Origin: Aureococcus anophagefferens
Lineage: Eukaryota > Sar > Pelagophyceae > Pelagomonadales > Pelagomonadaceae
Direction: 5' to 3'
NCBI RefSeq assembly: GCF_000186865.1
Contig: NW_008705562.1
Coordinates: 1,024,451-1,088,450 of the forward strand
DNA: 64,000 bases
Shown: piece by piece, positions 29,018-38,648 of the stretch
Layout: each line of letters begins with the position of its first letter
How positions within the stretch are numbered: the stretch's first letter is position 1
The notes under the pieces: model-generated
Databases searched by the model: none
Told to the model about the DNA's origin: nothing
What the model saw: only the letters and a program-made list of their open reading frames with translations
Program-made: the position numbers and the translations under genes

Positions 29018-31038
29018 TTACGGCCGGGGGTCCGGCGGCGGCGGCGCCGGGAGGAAGTGCCAGACGAGGCTCTTGAGGACGACGAGGGCGTAGAGGGCGG
29101 CGCCGAGGAGGGAGAAGCCGTGGGCGGCGACGTGGCCGTAGCCCGCGGCGACGTGGACGATGGCCGCGGCGACGTTCGCGAGCGCGCCCGCGGCGATGGT
29201 CTTGAACGCGCGGTCGCCGAGCGCGCGCCGCAGGGGCAGCGCGGCGACGGCGGCGGCGTAGGAGCCCACGGCGAGGAGCGCCAGGGTCTCCACGGGCACG
29301 TACTTGCCCACGCGGAGCACGGGCGGGTCCGGGTCCGCGCGGCGGCTCGCGTGGAGCGCCGCCGCCGCCGCCGCCGCGAGGCCCGCGGCGCGGACGCGCG
29401 CGGTGGCCCGCGGGTCGAGGTCGAGGAAGGCGGCGAAGGGGTAGTGCGTCGCCACGAGAAGCAGCGCGGGCCCGCAGCGGTCGAGCGCGGACCGCGGCGG
29501 CGGCCGGGGCCGCCGCGGCGGCGCGGCGGCCGCGCCCGGCGGCCGCGGCCCGCGGCCCCGGTGGAGCCGCGCCAAAGCCGCGCCGTAGGACGCCTCGCGC
29601 AGGTGCGTCGCCACGGACGCGGCGAAGTAGGCCGCGTGGGCCAGGCCGTAGACGGCGAGCGCCGTCACGCAGGGCCCGTCCAACTCGAGCCGCTTCGCCT
29701 CGGACACGAGGAACCAGCCGAAGACGGGGAACGCGCCGAGGCCCACGGCGTGCAGGACCCCGCAGGCGACCTCGAGGCCGACGCAGTTGCCCCGCGCCTC
29801 GACCCTCAGCTTCGGCGCCGCGCCGCGCCGCCGCCACGGCGGCCACGCGTCCGCGCGCGCGCCGAGCCGCTTGAACCGCCGCACGGCCTGGGGCCCCAGG
29901 CCGTTGCCGCCGACGTCGAGCCGCTCGAGCCGCGGCGCGCCGGGCTTGCGCAGCGCGTGGAGCAGTCGCGCCGCGCCCTCGTCGCCGATGCCGCAGCCCG
30001 CGACCCTCAGCGCCGCGAGCGACGGCCGGAACGCCTTCGCGAGCCGGTCCGCGCCCGCGGGGCCCAGGGGCGCGCCGACGACGGCGAGGTAGGACAAACC
30101 TTTGCCGCCGCCCGCCGCGTGGAGCGCGTGGCCCAGCGCGCGCGCGCAGCAGCCCGGCGTGAGCCGCGACGCGTCGACGCCTGGGCAGGAAAAGAGTGCG
30201 AAATTTCCAACTTTGGAGGCTCATATCTCGGTCGCTTTCCACTCGTTTCGGCTAATTTTTGGACGAGCGATCATCTCTCGGAGCGCTCTCGACGCGTGGA
30301 TGCTTTTTCCGGAACGCGCGCGCGCGGAACACTTATATTGAAGAGAGCTTGAATCACTCTTTTCCTGCTCCGGTCGACGCCCGCGAGGTCGAGCGCGCGG
30401 ACGACGGACGACGCGTCGCAGACCGCGTCGACGACGGCTAACAAATCCGCGTCCGCGAAGGGCGCGCCGCCGCTCGACTCGTCGCTGGGCTTGACGCACG
30501 CGGAACCGAAGCGGAGCGCGCCGAGCACCGCGCCGTTCGCCGTCGTCGCGTAGCGCGCGCACGCGCGCGCGTAGGCGTCGAGCGCCGCGGCGGCGTCGTA
30601 GGGCTTCTCCGTGGCGTTGGGCGCCGGCGGCGATGGGGCGGCGTCGGACGGCGGCGCAATCGGCGCCGCGAGCGCCCGCGTCGCCGCGGCCGCGAGCCGC
30701 GCGTCCCCGCGCGGCGCGTCGCGCGGGAAGAACGCGGCGACCACGGACCGCAGGAAGCGGGCGACGCCGGCGGCGTAGGCCTCGCGCCGCGCGTAGAGCT
30801 GCTGCGTCTGCCGGACGAGCTGCGCGAGCCAGTCGCGCGGCTCCGGGGCGCTCGTGCGGTTCCACGGCGCCGGGCGCCGCGCGAGCGGCACGAGCAGCGG
30901 CGCCGACCGGTTGTTGGTTTCTATGAGCGGATGGAGGAACGTCGCGGGCGTCGCGGGCGTCGCGGGCGTCGCGTGCGTCTCCGCGCCGGCGTAAGCCGCC
31001 AAGAGGCCCAGCAACTGTAGCGCGATGGGAGCCCTCAT
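29018..31038 (-). CDS. LRR and multipass membrane protein split by an introner
   Basis: Exon 1 is 31038-30381 and exon 2 is 30180-29018; the intron (30380-30181) is 200 bp, GC-AG, and is an introner plus one copy of its target duplication. Joined, it encodes 606 residues. A signal peptide (MRAPIALQLLGLLAAYAGAE) starts it, then a helical region. An LRR block follows whose repeat is restored exactly across the junction (VVRALDLAG joined to VDASRLTPG), then ALRVAGCGIGDEGAARLLHA and LERLDVGGNGLGPQAV. From about residue 325 there are about seven hydrophobic helices (for example VETLALLAVGSYAAAVAAL) up to the stop. Topology suggests a lumenal or extracellular LRR domain anchored by a helical bundle; function unknown. 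Either half alone would lack a sensible end or start. Confidence 0.82.
30181..30372 (+). mobile_element. Introner element, copy A (192 bp, nonautonomous DNA transposon)
   Basis: It is bounded by 8-bp direct repeats GTCGACGC at 30173-30180 and 30373-30380. The ends are inverted repeats of 18 bp with two mismatches (CTGGGCAGGAAAAGAGTG against CGGAGCAGGAAAAGAGTG). It aligns without gaps to copy B (52580-52771), with 26 differences over 192 bases by hand count. It lies antisense to its host gene relative to copy B yet still ends CTGCCCAG in the host direction, giving the 3' splice site; the target duplication supplies the GC 5' splice site. It has no coding capacity. Confidence 0.9.
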
Positions 31039-31737
31039 TGCGCCGGCGCGCCAAGCGGCTTGGAGTCAAACGTTTTTTGTTGACCTGCTCGGTGGCCTCG
31101 TCTTCCCAGCCTCGTGTCAAAGGACAAGGCTGTAGTCGACAAAGGGGCGGTGTCAATCCGGTTCCGCATCGTCAACGAGCTCCTGCCCAAGAGCACGATG
31201 CCGTCAGACGGCGGTCCCAGGTCGCGGACCCGTGAGGTCCCGGCTGCGTACGGACCCCTGAAGCGGTGATCCCCTCTGGGTGGCGGCGAACCGAGAAGGC
31301 CGCTCAAGTGAAAGGCGGGCGCCGGGGGGAGCGTGGGTGCTCTCTGACCCTGACGGCGGCGTCGGCGCGGTGTCTAGAAACCTCGTGCGTTCTGGCCGTG
31401 TCCGGCGCCAATGCTGGATGGAAAACCGGACCCGTCCTGAGTATGGCACGTCCGCGCGGGCCGCGAAGCGAGTCCACGGACTGCGAGTGAGCCCCCGCGC
31501 GCCTGGCCCCTCGGAGCTAGATGCCAGCCCGGCCGCCCGTGGCGGTCGCGGCTAGGCTTGGAGTCCCAGTGCAGCAATGCCTGGTGCCGCAAACCCCCCG
31601 GGTAGGCCCTCTAGCTGTTAACCCTGCCTAGCCTAGCTCCGGTTTCCCTCGGGCTTCCAACCATTCGGCTGCTTCCGACGCTGCGACTCGGCCGCTGCCT
31701 CGTCCAGCCATCTTCCGACCTCGCGCTGCGCTGCGCC
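31039..31737. other. Intergenic region, no confident gene
   Basis: About 700 bp of lower-GC sequence between divergent genes. Short codon-like stretches (around 31070-31130 and 31135-31269, plus strand) lack starts and do not join into a gene. The 31620-31737 part is C/T-rich and leads into the next start codon, so promoter and 5' UTR are likely there. Confidence 0.5.
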
Positions 31738-32415
31738 ATGGCGAACATGGTGGCTCTCGCGATCGGCGCCTGCCTTGCGGCTCTTGGCCTCTTCGCCGCG
31801 ATTAGCGCCGGCCTCCCCGACTGGGCGTACGTCTCACACGACATTAGTTTTGGGGGTTACGGGATCAAGTCCGAGTACACGGTGGGGCTGTACAAGGCCA
31901 ACCACCATTTGGAGATGCACCTCCCTGAAATGAAATCGGAGACTGACGACGATCACGACGTTCCGCAGACGGACGACGACAACGTCTTCGACGACGACGG
32001 CGACGACGACTTCAGCGCTGGAGACGACGACGACACCTATGCCTATTTTTACGTCAATCGCGCGTCGACGATTCTTCAGACCTTGTTCTTATTCTTCCTC
32101 GCCGCTTTCTATTTCTTTCTCGGGTTCACGGGGAAGCGCGTCAAAGGCGTCGAAATTGCAGGCGGCTGTTTGCTGGGAGTCTTGGGCATCTTTGGTCTTG
32201 CGGGAGCGGGCTACTGGAGGAACAAACTGACCGTCGATGATGATGTGCTCGTCGAGGAAAACAACCCTTGCACGGCCGGATGCGGTCTCGAGTTCTTCGT
32301 CGCCGTCTCTGCCGTCGTCATGGGCATCGGCATGTGCGGCGCTGCGTTCAAGGCACCTGCACTCGTGGAGAAGGGCGCCGGCGTCGAAGCCCCGACGGGG
32401 AGCGAGATGGCCTAA
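31738..32415 (+). CDS. Four-helix membrane protein, claudin/tetraspan-like layout
   Basis: A 225-residue protein. Helix 1 (VALAIGACLAALGLFAAISA) is followed by an extracytoplasmic loop with GLPDWAYVS, GLYKANHHLEMHL and a very acidic stretch (DDDNVFDDDGDDDFSAGDDD, about residues 78-97). Helix 2 (TILQTLFLFFLAAFYFFLGF), helix 3 (IAGGCLLGVLGIFGLAGAGYW) and helix 4 (LEFFVAVSAVVMGIGMCGAA) follow, then a short tail. The layout, with W early in loop 1, resembles PMP22/claudin-type proteins, though the G-L-W-C-C signature is not present. The acidic loop could bind cations. No function can be assigned. Confidence 0.75.
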   Translation: MANMVALAIGACLAALGLFAAISAGLPDWAYVSHDISFGGYGIKSEYTVGLYKANHHLEMHLPEMKSETDDDHDVPQTDDDNVFDDDGDDDFSAGDDDDTYAYFYVNRASTILQTLFLFFLAAFYFFLGFTGKRVKGVEIAGGCLLGVLGIFGLAGAGYWRNKLTVDDDVLVEENNPCTAGCGLEFFVAVSAVVMGIGMCGAAFKAPALVEKGAGVEAPTGSEMA

Positions 32416-32797
32416 GCAAAAGAGACGGGCCTGGCCGCCCCGTGACCGGTGAAAGCGGCGGCCAAGAAGACGGCCTCCCCCAGCGCCGCGATGCGAGCGG
32501 TTCCCCCCGCGCGAGAGGACGGCGCAGCTCCCCACCACGCGCGCGCGCCCTCACACTTCCGCCGGGAGCTCTAGACTCATGCTAAAACTGCCGCCGGGAT
32601 ACGAGCGTCGCAGGCTCCGCCTGCCTTCCCGCGCGCGCGCTCCGTCGGCTGGGTGGAATGATGTTCTAGTGGGAAACAACAGCACAGGGGTGCGGGAGCG
32701 GGCGCGGTCCGCGGTGGCTCGGGGCGGCCGGTGTGGTGGTGGCGATGGGGTGGTGGCGACGGCGCGTATCGTGTACAAGCGGGGTGTCGGCCGCGCC
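32416..32797. other. Intergenic region between convergent genes
   Basis: 382 bp between the membrane-protein stop and the end of the HAD-like gene. I see no conserved frame or RNA; it probably holds both 3' ends. Confidence 0.6.
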
Positions 32798-34453
32798 TCA
32801 TATGGCGGCGACCTTGGTGAAGGGCGAGAGCTGGGGGAGGAGCGGCGCGTCCGGCGGCGCGGCGGCCGCGTCGGCGGCGGCGGCGCGGAAGTGCTTGTTC
32901 GCGGGCCGCGAGAAGGGGGAGCGCTCCGTGGGCGTGTTCTCGTCGAGGCAGCGCAGGAGCTTGCGGCCCGCGCGGCCCGACGTGGGCGACCGCGGCGCCG
33001 AGTTGGCGTTCTCCGCGCCCTCGAGCGCCGGGCTCGGCGCCTGGGGCCGCGGCGCGGGGACGACGATGGGCCGGGGCCGCTCCTTGCGCGGCGCGTCGGC
33101 GTCGGGCGAGCCCGGCGCGGCGTCGCGGACGACGGCGACCGTCGCCACCGCGGGCCGGCCCCGGCCCGGCGACGGCGGCGCGGGCCGCTTGAGCTGCGCG
33201 CAGCGGCCGACGGCCGCGGCGCGGGCCGGGGGCCGCGGCGGCAGCGCGACGCCGTCGTCCGCGGAGCCGCGCTCGTCGGCGAGGAGTTGGCGCACGAGCT
33301 CGGTCTCGGCGGCGTCGTCGAGGCGCCGCGCGGCGACGAAGCGGCCGCCGAAGGTGGGGTTCGCCTTGGCCGCGCGCGCGACGGACCGGTACGCGCCGCG
33401 GAGGCCGTCGAGGTCGAGCGCCGCCCACGAGTGGAGCCGCTCGGAGCACGCGAGCCACTGGAGGATCTCGAGCACGCGGCGCTCGCTGTCCGACGCGAGG
33501 CCGCCCAGGGGCACGGCGACGCGCGCGGCGACGCGGAGCCGGTCGCCGAGCGATTCGTAGAGCACCGTCGCGTGCGCGGGCTTCGTCGACGACGCGAGGA
33601 CGACGACGCAGCCCGTCGCCGCGACGACCCGCGCCGCGCGCGCGCCGACGTCCCGCAACGCCCCGAGGTCCGTCGCGTGGCTCCGGAGGTCGAGGAAGAG
33701 CGCGCGGCCGGCGGACGCGGCCGGCGACCCGGGCGCGGACGACGACGGCGTGTGCGCGACGGAGCCCGCGGGCGTCGACGCCGCCGACACGGGCGCGGCG
33801 CGCGGCGCCGGCGCGGGGTCCGCCGCGCGGCGCGCGCAGCCCCGGAGCGTCGCCCCGTCGACGTAGGACAGGCGCAGGCCCGACGCCGTCGACGACGCCG
33901 TCTCCTCGCGCGCCGTGTCGACGACGAGGCCCGCGAAGGAGTCGCGGCTCAGCGCGAGGGACACGCCGCCGGCGACGGGCGGCGGCAGGGCGCGCACGGC
34001 GCCGTAGGCCTGGCGCGGCGCCGGCCAGTTCTCGAAGGCGACGGCGTGCGGCGCGCCCCGGCCCCGCGGCGCCGCGGCCGGCGCGCCGGCCGTCCGCCGC
34101 TGCTGCGACCGCGCGACCGCGGCGGCGGCGACGGCCGACGCGAAGCCGGACTGGGGGCCCGCGGCCTCGCGGCGCGCCCAGGCCGCCGCGGCGCCGCCGA
34201 CCTCGGGGCCCCACGACACGCCCGGCGCCGCGGCCGGCGCCCGGCCGGGCGACGCGCGCTTCCGCCGCGCGCCCCGGGGCTTGGGGTCCGTCGACCCCTG
34301 CGTCACCACCGACGCGAGGTCGTCGGCGTCCGCGATGCACCGCGGGCTCAGCTGCCGCTCGCCCCCGGTGACCCGGCGGAAGAGCGAGAGGCCTTCGACG
34401 GTTCCGGAACCGTCGCCGGCGTCGCCGGCCGCGTCGGGCTCGGGCGCCCGCAT
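32798..34453 (-). CDS. HAD-like protein, probably catalytically inactive, in a disordered frame
   Basis: A 551-residue protein. Residues 1-240 and 370-551 are Pro/Ala/Ser/Arg-rich and probably disordered, with possible phosphorylation clusters (TPSSSAPGSPAAS). The middle (about 248-350) fits a small HAD fold of the type found in RNA-repair-associated proteins: ALFLDLRSHATDL, VVAATGCVVVLASSTKP, VLEILQWLACS, then WAALDLDGL. HAD enzymes need D-x-D in the first motif; here it is D-L-R, and the Ser/Thr of motif II is kept in LASST. The acceptor pair is therefore broken and a binding rather than catalytic role is likely. The final segment ENTPTERSPFSRPANKHF looks like a short docking motif. Confidence 0.6.
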   Translation of the reverse strand: MRAPEPDAAGDAGDGSGTVEGLSLFRRVTGGERQLSPRCIADADDLASVVTQGSTDPKPRGARRKRASPGRAPAAAPGVSWGPEVGGAAAAWARREAAGPQSGFASAVAAAAVARSQQRRTAGAPAAAPRGRGAPHAVAFENWPAPRQAYGAVRALPPPVAGGVSLALSRDSFAGLVVDTAREETASSTASGLRLSYVDGATLRGCARRAADPAPAPRAAPVSAASTPAGSVAHTPSSSAPGSPAASAGRALFLDLRSHATDLGALRDVGARAARVVAATGCVVVLASSTKPAHATVLYESLGDRLRVAARVAVPLGGLASDSERRVLEILQWLACSERLHSWAALDLDGLRGAYRSVARAAKANPTFGGRFVAARRLDDAAETELVRQLLADERGSADDGVALPPRPPARAAAVGRCAQLKRPAPPSPGRGRPAVATVAVVRDAAPGSPDADAPRKERPRPIVVPAPRPQAPSPALEGAENANSAPRSPTSGRAGRKLLRCLDENTPTERSPFSRPANKHFRAAAADAAAAPPDAPLLPQLSPFTKVAAI

Positions 34454-35341
34454 GGAGAGGAGCGTCTTGGCGATGTCAAAGGCGTCCTACGGCGCGGGGG
34501 CGAGGGTCGCGGCGGGGCCGCGAGGGCGGGGATCGGGGAAGGCGCGCGGGCGGGAGAGGCCGCGGCGGCGCGGCGCGCGCGCGGAGCCGCGCCTCTGGGG
34601 AGGCCGGCGCCGGGCGCGTGGGCCCGCGGGCGGGCCGCGGGTGCGCGCGGGATGCGGCGCCGGAGGGTGTGGCGTCGGGGGATTTCGGCAGCCGGGGGGG
34701 CGACGGCAACGCACCATCGTCGAGAATTGTTTCGCTGCTGCCGTGTCGCGGCGCACGGTGGGGCCGCGGCGGGCTCGCGGCGGCGCGCGGGCGAGAGCCG
34801 GATGCGTCGCCCGCTGGTTGGACGAGCGGGTCGGTTTGTCGCGCGGTCGGGGCGCGGCAATGAACGTTGTCGCTCTCGGCGGAGTTTTGTTGCGAGAGCG
34901 GCAGGCCGACTGATAAACTGCTTCAGGTGGAAGCCCATGATATGGTTTGCATGATTAGTGGTAATAAATCGGCGATTGGGTGGCCGTGGGGAGCTTTGAT
35001 ATTGAAATTAGCTCGATTAACGTTCACGCTGGGGGAATTTCTAAAACAGATCCACGTCGTGGCGCCAACGCGCGAGACATACACAGCAGTTTTGAACGAC
35101 CGGTAACAGCGCAGAAGCTTAACATTTTTTGTGTTGATGGCTCTCTCTCTCTCTCTCCTGTCCGGCTCGCCGACGCCCCGGCCCGCACGTCGAACGCCAG
35201 ACGCCGGCCCGCCAGACCCCGCCTTTCTCCCCTCAAGAACCCCCACGCGCCCGCGACACCATACGCAACGCACACGCCGCGGTCCTCGTCGCGTTAGGCG
35301 AGCCCCGCGCGCGTCGCGCGCGCGGCCGGCGGCCCCGGTCC
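34454..35341. other. Intergenic region with CT microsatellite
   Basis: 888 bp upstream of the HAD-like gene and downstream of the PP2C fusion. It contains an AT-richer island (34915-35130) and a CT run of about 14 bases near 35143-35157. Open frames here are arginine/proline-rich and unconvincing. The AT-rich island is a reasonable place for a promoter or terminator signal. Confidence 0.55.
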
Positions 35342-36997
35342 TCAGTCGAAGTTCGCGTCGTCGAGGAGGAAGTCCATGAGGTCGTCGTCGTCCATGATCT
35401 TGGACTTGGAGTTGGCCCGGCCCTCGCCCTGGGGCGCCGGCGGCGCGTAGGGCGACGCGTTGACGCGGCTGGACCCGTGGAGCGCGGACGGCCCGCCGGC
35501 GGCCGCGTCCGCCTCGTTGACCGCGCGGTGGCGCCGGCTCTGGGCCTGCGGCGCGTAGCGCGCGAAGACGCGGTCGTCGACGTCGTCGCCGAGGCTCGAC
35601 GCCGCGAGGTCGAGGTCCGCGAGGAGCGCGTCGGCGTCGTTCGCGTCGAAGGCGCGCGGCGCCGCCGCGGCGCCGCCCCGGAGGTCCGCGGCGGGGCTGA
35701 GCTTGGCGAGGATGACGGAGACGTTGTCCCGCGAGTCGCGGTCGTCGATGGCGTGGTGCACGAGGTTCAGCGCGGCCGCGTCGAGGGGCCGGCCCGCGCG
35801 GAGCTGGTCGCGCGCGAAGTCGACGGCCTCCTCGCTCGTCAGCACGTCGTAGAGGCCGTCGCACCCGATCAGCAGGAAGTCGTCGCCGTCGCGGAGCTGC
35901 ACCTCCGTGATGTCCGGCTCGCAGGACACGGCCGGGGGCGCGTCCGGCGGCGACTTGAACGCAAAGTCGCCGAGCGCGCGACTCACGGCGATCTGGCCGT
36001 TGACGCGGCGGTTCGCGACGAAGCCGCGGGCGGCGACGACGCGCGCGACCTCGTCGGGCCGGTCCGCGCGGCAGTCCGTCGTCAGGTTGCAGTAGCCGTC
36101 GCGCGTCGCGAGCACGCACCGGCAGTCGCCGAGCGACGCGACGTAGAGCCGGTCCGTGCCGTCGAAGAGGCACGCGAGCACGGTCGACCCCGAGGCGTCG
36201 CGCTCCCGGTCCGCGCGCTTGCGCAGCTCCGCGTCCGCGTCGAGGAACGCGTCCCACAACGCGTCGCGCCACGACCGCGCCGGGTCCTTGAGATTCCAGA
36301 GCACGCGCTCCGGCAGCAGCTCGCTCGCCCACTCGGCGCAGCGCTTGCCGCCGTGGCCGTCGAAGACGATGAGCAGGGCCGCGTTCGCCGTGTCGCGCTC
36401 CGGCACGCGGATCCGCGTCCGCACGTGCGCGACGTCCTCCATCGCCGCGCGCTTGCCCTGGTCGCAGCCGTGGCCCGCGACGACGTCCAGGGGCCCGGCG
36501 CTCAGGCCCGGCGCGTCGTCGCGGCCCGCCGCGGGCTCCGGGCGGCGGTCGCCCCGGAGCCGCCGCGCGTCGCGCGGCGGCGGCGGCCCCCGGCAGCCGA
36601 GCCGCGGGTCGCCGCGGTGGAAGAGGCGCCGGAGCGCGTAGAAGACGACGGCGCTCGAGTAGGACCGGCTCCAGCCGCTCCGCGCGTCGAGGAGCGGCAG
36701 CCGCACGCTGCCCATGGGGTCGACGACCTGGCTCCGCTGCACGCGCGGCGGCAGGTGGTCGAGCGGCGCGTTGCAGTGGCACCGCGGGGGCTGCCCCGGG
36801 AAGCCCGCCACGTCCAAATGCACGTCGAAGGTCACGGGGGCTTCCAGGTCCAGGTCCGGCGCGGGCTTGATCTCGAGCACGAACTGGCAGCAGGGCTCGA
36901 CGTCGAGGCCCACGCCGCCGAGCTGGGCCGGGATCATCCGCAGCTGCTTGAACTCGAAGGCGAGGCGGCCCTCGTCGAGGGCGCCCGCCGGCCGCAT
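35342..36997 (-). CDS. UBC-like (E2 variant) fused to PP2C protein phosphatase
   Basis: A 551-residue protein. Residues about 10-135 match an E2 ubiquitin-conjugating fold close to the NEDD8 E2 type: FEFKQLRMIP, VTFDVHLDVAGFPGQPPRCH, then DPMGSVRLPLLDARSGWSRS and VFYALRRLF. The residue that should be the catalytic Cys is not a Cys, so this is an E2 variant. Residues about 170-428 are a PP2C phosphatase with RAAMEDVAH, FDGHGG (about 212), SGSTVLA, ASLGDCRCVLA, ISRALGD-like VSRALGDFAF, LLIGCDGLYDVL and DNVSVILAKL; the metal-binding Asp residues are present. The acidic tail ends MDDDDLMDFLLDDANFD. It could dephosphorylate targets in a ubiquitin or NEDD8 context, by inference only. Confidence 0.85.
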   Translation of the reverse strand: MRPAGALDEGRLAFEFKQLRMIPAQLGGVGLDVEPCCQFVLEIKPAPDLDLEAPVTFDVHLDVAGFPGQPPRCHCNAPLDHLPPRVQRSQVVDPMGSVRLPLLDARSGWSRSYSSAVVFYALRRLFHRGDPRLGCRGPPPPRDARRLRGDRRPEPAAGRDDAPGLSAGPLDVVAGHGCDQGKRAAMEDVAHVRTRIRVPERDTANAALLIVFDGHGGKRCAEWASELLPERVLWNLKDPARSWRDALWDAFLDADAELRKRADRERDASGSTVLACLFDGTDRLYVASLGDCRCVLATRDGYCNLTTDCRADRPDEVARVVAARGFVANRRVNGQIAVSRALGDFAFKSPPDAPPAVSCEPDITEVQLRDGDDFLLIGCDGLYDVLTSEEAVDFARDQLRAGRPLDAAALNLVHHAIDDRDSRDNVSVILAKLSPAADLRGGAAAAPRAFDANDADALLADLDLAASSLGDDVDDRVFARYAPQAQSRRHRAVNEADAAAGGPSALHGSSRVNASPYAPPAPQGEGRANSKSKIMDDDDLMDFLLDDANFD

Positions 36998-37139
36998 GGC
37001 GCACGCGTCGATGTCGCGGCGCGGGAGGCTGGGCTGCCCCGAGACTTTCTCACGGGAGCGGCTGGACGGCCATCGAGCAGCCCGCGTGCCCGTTGATCAG
37101 ACGCCAACGTGTGATGCACCGTTATGAGGTTGCACTTTG

Positions 37140-38519
37140 TTAGCGGTTCACGGCGCCGGCGATGACCGTGCGCGCCTGGCCCGCGAGCTTGACGCGGTCG
37201 CCGGCGACGACGCATCTGACGACGCCGCCGCGGGGCGACGCCTGGTAGCCGACGACGGCGCCGTCGCCGTCTCGGAAGTGGGGCGCGAGCGCGCAGTGCG
37301 CGGAGCCCGTGACGGGGTCCTCGTCGATGCCGATGGCCGGGCCGAAGAAGCGGCTCGAGAAGTCGGCCTCTGTTCCGCCGCGCGCGTCCCCCGCGCAGCA
37401 GAGCACGACGCCGCGGACGTCCTCGATTCGCGCGAGCCTCGCGCCGTCCGGCGCCGCGTTTCTGAAGTCGTCGAGGCTCACGACGACGAGCAGGTCCCGC
37501 GACAGCGGCGACTTGTGGAGCGACGCGATCGCGGGCACGCCGAGCGCGGCCTGTAGCCGCGAAACGAGGTCCGCGTCGCGCGGTACGTCCGCCGGCGCGT
37601 CCTTGGGGAAGTCGAGCTCGATGTAGCCGCCGTCGAGTTTCCGCGCGTTGAGCACGCCGGACCGCGAGTCGAAGGCGACCTCGTCCAAAGCCGCGTCGTC
37701 CTCGAAGAGCGCGTGCGCCGCGGCGAGCGTGCCGTGGCCGCAGAGGTCGACCTCGGCGCCGGACGGCGTGAACCAGCGCAGGCCGTAGCGTCTCCGGGCC
37801 CTGCGCTGGAGGAAGGCCGTCTCCGACAGGTTGAACTCCGCCGCGACCTTGGCCATCCACGCGCCGTCGCCGTGGCGGAAGACGACGGCCGCGGGGTTGC
37901 CCGAGAAGTCCTCCGTCGCGAAGGAATCGCAGACCTTGCAGGCGACGGTCGTGGCGTCGCGCGTGCACTCGAACCAGGGGTCCTTGCCGTGGACGATGGC
38001 GCTCAACCCGTCGACGGCGAAGCCCGCGCGCGCGTAGAGTCCCAGGAGCGGCGCCTTCGCGATGAGCTTCACGGACGCGACGCCGTCGCCGGCGACGGCT
38101 TCGGCGTACTGCCTGAGGCCCTCGAGCGCGACGCCGCGCCGCCGGAACGCCGGCGCCGTCACGACGCTGTGGATCGCGAGCACGGGGCCCGCCGCCGCGT
38201 GCGTCGCCATCGACGCCTCCGTGAACGCCTCGCACCGCGTGCCGCAGATGAAGCCCGCGAGCTCGCCGCCGACCATGCACTTGCGGAAGTAGGCGCCGGC
38301 CTCGCGCTGGCGCAGCACGAACGACTCCAGCGACGCCGCCTCGTCCGCCGGGTAGCTCGCGGCCTCGAGCGAGTGGAGGTGGGCGACCTCCGACGCGCCC
38401 ACGGGGACCAGCTCCACGTCCACCGGCGTGGACTTGAGGCGCTTGGTCGTCGCGGACATGGTGCGCGGCTGCTGGAGAGCGCTCGTGAACGTGAATAGCA
38501 GGCTCAGCAGCGCGCGCAT
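37140..38519 (-). CDS. GNAT acetyltransferase fused to PhzF-family isomerase
   Basis: A 459-residue protein from ATG 38519; the first 20 residues (MRALLSLLFTFTSALQQP) may target an organelle, with Met21 (38459) as an alternative start. Residues about 35-190 are a GNAT acyltransferase like arylalkylamine N-acetyltransferase (LHSLEAASYPADEAAS, VLAIHSVVTAPAFRRRGVA with the acyl-CoA R-R-x-G-x, LGLYARAGFAVDGLS). Residues about 195-455 are PhzF-like: CDSFATEDFSGNPAAVVF, FNLSETAFL with the catalytic Glu, RWFTPSGAEVDLCGHGTLA and DEDPVTGSAHCALAPHF. PhzF enzymes act as isomerases or epimerases of small acids. The fusion suggests two steps on one amine or amino-acid metabolite; the substrate is unknown. 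It is divergent from RRP41 with a 129-bp spacer. Confidence 0.88.
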   Translation of the reverse strand: MRALLSLLFTFTSALQQPRTMSATTKRLKSTPVDVELVPVGASEVAHLHSLEAASYPADEAASLESFVLRQREAGAYFRKCMVGGELAGFICGTRCEAFTEASMATHAAAGPVLAIHSVVTAPAFRRRGVALEGLRQYAEAVAGDGVASVKLIAKAPLLGLYARAGFAVDGLSAIVHGKDPWFECTRDATTVACKVCDSFATEDFSGNPAAVVFRHGDGAWMAKVAAEFNLSETAFLQRRARRRYGLRWFTPSGAEVDLCGHGTLAAAHALFEDDAALDEVAFDSRSGVLNARKLDGGYIELDFPKDAPADVPRDADLVSRLQAALGVPAIASLHKSPLSRDLLVVVSLDDFRNAAPDGARLARIEDVRGVVLCCAGDARGGTEADFSSRFFGPAIGIDEDPVTGSAHCALAPHFRDGDGAVVGYQASPRGGVVRCVVAGDRVKLAGQARTVIAGAVNR

Positions 38520-38648
38520 GCGGCTGACGACGAGGCTGGACGGCGAGGAGAGCTGCCACAAAAGCAAGGCGATGGCTCTCCGCTGAGCCAGAGGCCGCGC
38601 GAGCGCTTTCCACGAGCGCTTTCCACGCTTTCGCACCGGCTGCGCGCG

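Noticed and set aside
31135..31269. 45-codon codon-like stretch on the plus strand (FRIVNELLPKSTMPSDGG)
   Set aside because: No start, no joinable neighbour and no recognised family; too short to call a gene or pseudogene.
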